This document shows positions 5,705-7,706 of a stretch of 7,706 nucleotides of DNA, piece after piece (position 1 is the first letter of the stretch; each line of letters starts with the position of its first letter). The notes beneath the pieces were generated by a model. It was not told the origin of the DNA, did not search any database, and saw only the letters and a program-made list of their open reading frames with translations. The stretch lies in the NCBI GenBank assembly GCA_964523015.1, contig CAZFXN010000078.1:1-7706 (forward strand). Reading direction: 5' to 3'. The stretch comes from JAWXBT01 sp964523015 (GTDB lineage Bacteria > Bdellovibrionota_C > UBA2361 > J135). The position numbers were made by a program, and so were the translations under genes.

Positions 5705-6083
5705 GGGGGTGTAAAGGTTTCGACGGGATTTATGAGATTTTAGTCAGCACGTCGAGGACTCCGCCGGCCTCGTAAAAAAGCGGAAAAATATAAATGCAAA
5801 TGATGATGTTGTAGACAATGGCGTTTACGCCCTTGCTGCTTAATCACAAAGGTCTGGCCTAATCGCCGGACCGGTTGTTAGGGGGTTTGCTCACGGCGCC
5901 TTAGCAGCTACACACTGTGAGCTGGCTTAGATCGGTGCCTTTACGATTTGAGTGAGACATAAAGGATCGCTAGTTGACCTCTCGTGGACAGAGAATTAGC
6001 TAGTTAAAAATAACTGCCCACTAAACGTGTAGAAAGCTAAAGTTAAGACTTCTCGGACGCGGGTTCGATTCCCGCCACCTCCA
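5705..6083 (+). ncRNA. ssrA: tmRNA (transfer-messenger RNA)
   Basis: This 379-base RNA rescues ribosomes stalled on broken mRNAs by adding a degradation tag, acting with SmpB. The tRNA-like domain closes with a 7-bp acceptor stem, GGGGGTG (5705-5711) with CACCTCC (6076-6082), including one G-U pair, and discriminator A at 6083. CCA is not encoded; TA follows. The 5' part has the near-universal GTTTCGACGGGAT (5717-5729). The T arm GCGGG TTCGATT CCCGC is intact. Pseudoknot 1 is visible: stem CGAGG (5753-5757) with CCTCG (5768-5772), and loop CCGC (5761-5764) with GCGG (5780-5783). The tag frame runs 5796-5843. It is a one-piece tmRNA, unlike the split form of alphaproteobacteria. A promoter and a hairpin leader lie upstream, and a broken hsdR lies directly downstream. 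Confidence 0.96.
5796..5843 (+). other. tmRNA tag-peptide reading frame
   Basis: The resume codon GCA (5796-5798) starts a 15-codon frame reading ANDDVVDNGVYALAA, ended by TAA at 5841-5843. The AND start and the YALAA end are typical of proteobacterial tags; the C-terminal LAA is the signal for ClpXP and related proteases. The middle part DDVVDNGV makes it five residues longer than the E. coli tag. Confidence 0.93.
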
Positions 6084-6092
6084 TACGCCATT

Positions 6093-6105
6093 GCTCCAAA
6101 GGAGC
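6093..6105 (+). repeat. Short triloop hairpin after ssrA
   Basis: GCTCC (6093-6097) and GGAGC (6101-6105) pair around AAA, ten bases after the mature tmRNA end. There is no U-run, so termination is unlikely. It may help form the tmRNA 3' end before trimming. Confidence 0.4.
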
Positions 6106-6155
6106 GCAGTCGAGTCTGGCTAACGGGGGTACGAAGTTTTATATTTTCCTGACAC

Positions 6156-7568
6156 ATGGCAAAAAACGAAGCACAAACCAGGCAGGAAATTATCGACAAG
6201 CACCTAGCCCTTGCTGGCTGGGATGTTAACGATATTGCACAGTGTACCCAAGAACTCGATATCGATCTTGTAGCTGCTGGAACACCACGAGTTACTGATC
6301 CTAAAACCAAATTCGATAATCATCAGTTTGCAGATTATGCCCTGTTACATCGCGGGAAACCGATTGCGGTAATTGAAGCCAAGCGCACTTCAAAGCACGA
6401 AGATCAAGGCAAAGAACAAGCTGTTAAATACGGAACTAACTTACAAAAGATTCATGGTGGCAACTTCCCTTTTCTTTTCCTAACAAATGGCTATAACACT
6501 AAGTTTTGGGAATACGACTTCTACCCACCTTTCAAAGTCTATGGATATCCGACTCGTGATGATCTTGAGTGGATGGAACAACGTCGTGAAACTCGCAAAC
6601 CATTATCGGTTGAGTTAATTAACACTGATATTTGCTGGACGCGATTATCAGATTGCGGCAATCTGCAGCATCCTAGAGGGTATTGAAGAGAAAAAACAAA
6701 AATTCCTCTTAGTAATGGCGACCGGGACAGGAAAAACTCGCACAGCAGCAGCCCTTTTTGATGTTCTTATCCGTGCAAGGTGGGCAAAAAGAATTCTATT
6801 CCTGGTTGATAGGGTCGCGCTACTTGATCAGGCACTAGAGGCATTTAAAGAACATATCCCAGCCGAACCAGTATATCCAAAAGATGGAGACAAAGGATTA
6901 CCAAAGGATCGACGAATTTACGTTGAGACATATCCATCAATGTTAAAAGCAATTCAAAAAGAATGATTTTCCACGAATTGCAATCTCTGTTGATATGCTT
7001 GATACGGGCATTGATGTTCGCGAAATTGTAAATCTTGTTTTTGCCAAGCCAGTTTATTCTTATGTGAAGTTCTGGCAGATGATCGGACGTGGAACTCGTG
7101 TTCTTGATGTTCCAGAGAAACGTAAACCGTGGTGCAAAGAGAAAGATAAGTTTTTAATCATCGATTGCTGGTCAAATTTTGATTACTTCAAGTTACAACC
7201 AAGGGGAAAAGAACCAGGCGAACAGATTCCTCTTCCTGTTCGGATGTTTCAAACTCGCCTAAAGCAAATGGAAGCTGCACAAGCAGCCNNNNNNNNNNCA
7301 AGCAGCCAGTTCTAACGAAGTTTTTACCTCTGCCGTTAAAGCCATTCGTGAAGAGATTGCAGCACTGCCAAAAAATAACGTTGTCGTTCGCGAGTCAGCA
7401 AAAGATATCGATGCTGTCAGTAAAGATGAATTTTGGCGCAAACCCACTAAAGCTAACCTTGAATTCTTACGAGTTCACATCGCTCCAGTAATGAGGGCTA
7501 GGTCCAAGATTGACTTTAAGGCGATGCGTTTTGAAATGGCGATTGTAGAGCTAACGCAGTTGTCATAA
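6156..7568 (+). pseudogene. hsdR: Type I restriction enzyme R subunit, decayed
   Basis: Intact HsdR is the nuclease and DNA translocase of a type I restriction system. The first segment (6156-6632) holds the nuclease domain: D60, then E74-A-K76 in VIEAKRT, and a Q88 to Y92 motif (QAVKY). An extra T in the TTT at 6631-6633 shifts the frame. Reading resumes at 6634 as AGRDYQIAAI (Q-motif), MATGTGKT (Walker A, 6715-6738) and RILFLVDRVALLDQA (motif Ia). After KAIQKE (ending 6963) the sequence jumps to DFPRIAISVDMLDTGIDV (from 6965, motif V) and QMIGRGTR (motif VI), so motif II (DEAD/DEAH), III and IV are missing, probably 200 or more residues. A 10-N gap interrupts the next part; it resumes at 7299 and stops at TAA 7566-7568, probably short of the usual C-terminus. 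No Shine-Dalgarno site precedes ATG 6156. Such a protein could not be an active translocase. No hsdM or hsdS is in the window. Confidence 0.85.
7289..7298. other. Assembly gap of 10 Ns
   Basis: Ten undetermined bases lie inside the hsdR remnant. Both flanks carry the same 9-mer CAAGCAGCC (7280-7288 and 7299-7307), so the gap may hide an unmerged overlap rather than missing sequence. The length 10 is probably a placeholder. Confidence 0.95.
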
Positions 7569-7626
7569 AGATTGAGACACTAATATGAGTGTTTGTTAAA
7601 TATGGTTTGTTGTAAAATTTTCTTGA

Positions 7627-7650
7627 AAAGCCTACCGGCTTTACATTTTT
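7627..7650 (+). terminator. Weak candidate terminator after hsdR remnant
   Basis: AAAGCC (7627-7632) and GGCTTT (7637-7642) form a 6-bp stem around TACC, followed by ACATTTTT. The stem is short and the T-run is displaced, so termination is uncertain. From 7569 to the window end I see no credible coding frame. Confidence 0.4.
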
Positions 7651-7682
7651 GCTTATGACAACTGCTATTTATCTCCACCCCA

Positions 7683-7699
7683 CCCAAGCTTTGCTTGGG
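7683..7699. repeat. Triloop palindrome at the scaffold end
   Basis: CCCAAGC (7683-7689) and GCTTGGG (7693-7699) form a perfect 7-bp stem around TTT, seven bases before the window ends. Its core GCTTTGC is the same as in the ssrA leader hairpin (GGCTTTGCC). Confidence 0.6.
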
Positions 7700-7706
7700 A
7701 GCCCCT

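Noticed and set aside
5996..6310. Reverse-strand open frame of 104 codons
   Set aside because: It covers the 3' end of the tmRNA and the start of hsdR in antisense; its apparent motifs come from the T-arm sequence.
7259..7447. Reverse-strand open frame of 62 codons across the N gap
   Set aside because: It spans undetermined bases and is antisense to the hsdR C-terminal segment.
6156..7568. A working type I restriction system
   Set aside because: The helicase core is missing, the frame is broken, and no hsdM or hsdS is present in the window.
6084..7706. Direct repeat of the ssrA 3' end as the other island boundary
   Set aside because: I looked for a repeat of the T-arm and acceptor sequence and found only a short CTCCACC match near 7671, which is not significant.
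1..7706. CRISPR array, insertion sequence or ordinary tRNA gene
   Set aside because: No regularly spaced direct repeats, no transposase or terminal inverted repeats, and no cloverleaf other than the tmRNA tRNA-like domain were seen.

Overview
The window looks like the chromosome of a low-GC Gram-negative bacterium, probably proteobacterial in the broad sense. The evidence is a soluble transhydrogenase (SthA), a YbaN/DUF454 protein, a one-piece tmRNA whose tag ends in ALAA, and Shine-Dalgarno sites of the AGGA type. Nothing fixes the lineage more closely. A run of 10 Ns at 7289-7298 shows that this is a scaffolded assembly.

Left part (1-2403): the 3' end of sthA is followed after 4 bp by a small DUF454 membrane-protein gene, as in an operon. 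Facing it with an 8-bp gap is a reverse-strand gene for an unrecognised 399-residue soluble protein with a Gly-rich N-terminus. Its roughly 275-bp upstream region is shared with a divergent gene for a sigma-70/ECF-like factor that carries an unusual N-terminal extension of about 100 residues (2404-3222).

Middle part (3223-5405): a gene-free stretch holds a candidate small RNA that ends in a strong intrinsic terminator (3439-3473). After it come an unrecognised six-helix membrane protein (3600-4439), a possible tiny membrane-peptide gene broken by an in-frame TAA (4475-4600), and a hemolysin III/PAQR-family membrane protein (about 4737-5405).

Right part (5402-7706): this is a degraded zone around ssrA. 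On the reverse strand lies the C-terminal stub of an endonuclease/exonuclease/phosphatase-family gene. It is cut off at a TCTCTA tandem repeat. Next come the ssrA promoter, a strong leader hairpin and the complete tmRNA (5705-6083, tag ANDDVVDNGVYALAA). Directly 3' of ssrA, a favoured integration site, is a decayed type I restriction hsdR. It has a +1 frameshift, an internal deletion that removes the DEAD/DEAH motif, an N gap and probably a missing C-terminus. No hsdM or hsdS is visible.

I see no complete novel multi-gene system. The best leads are the sigma-like gene divergent from the unknown 399-residue protein, the candidate small RNA, and the cluster of gene remnants around ssrA.
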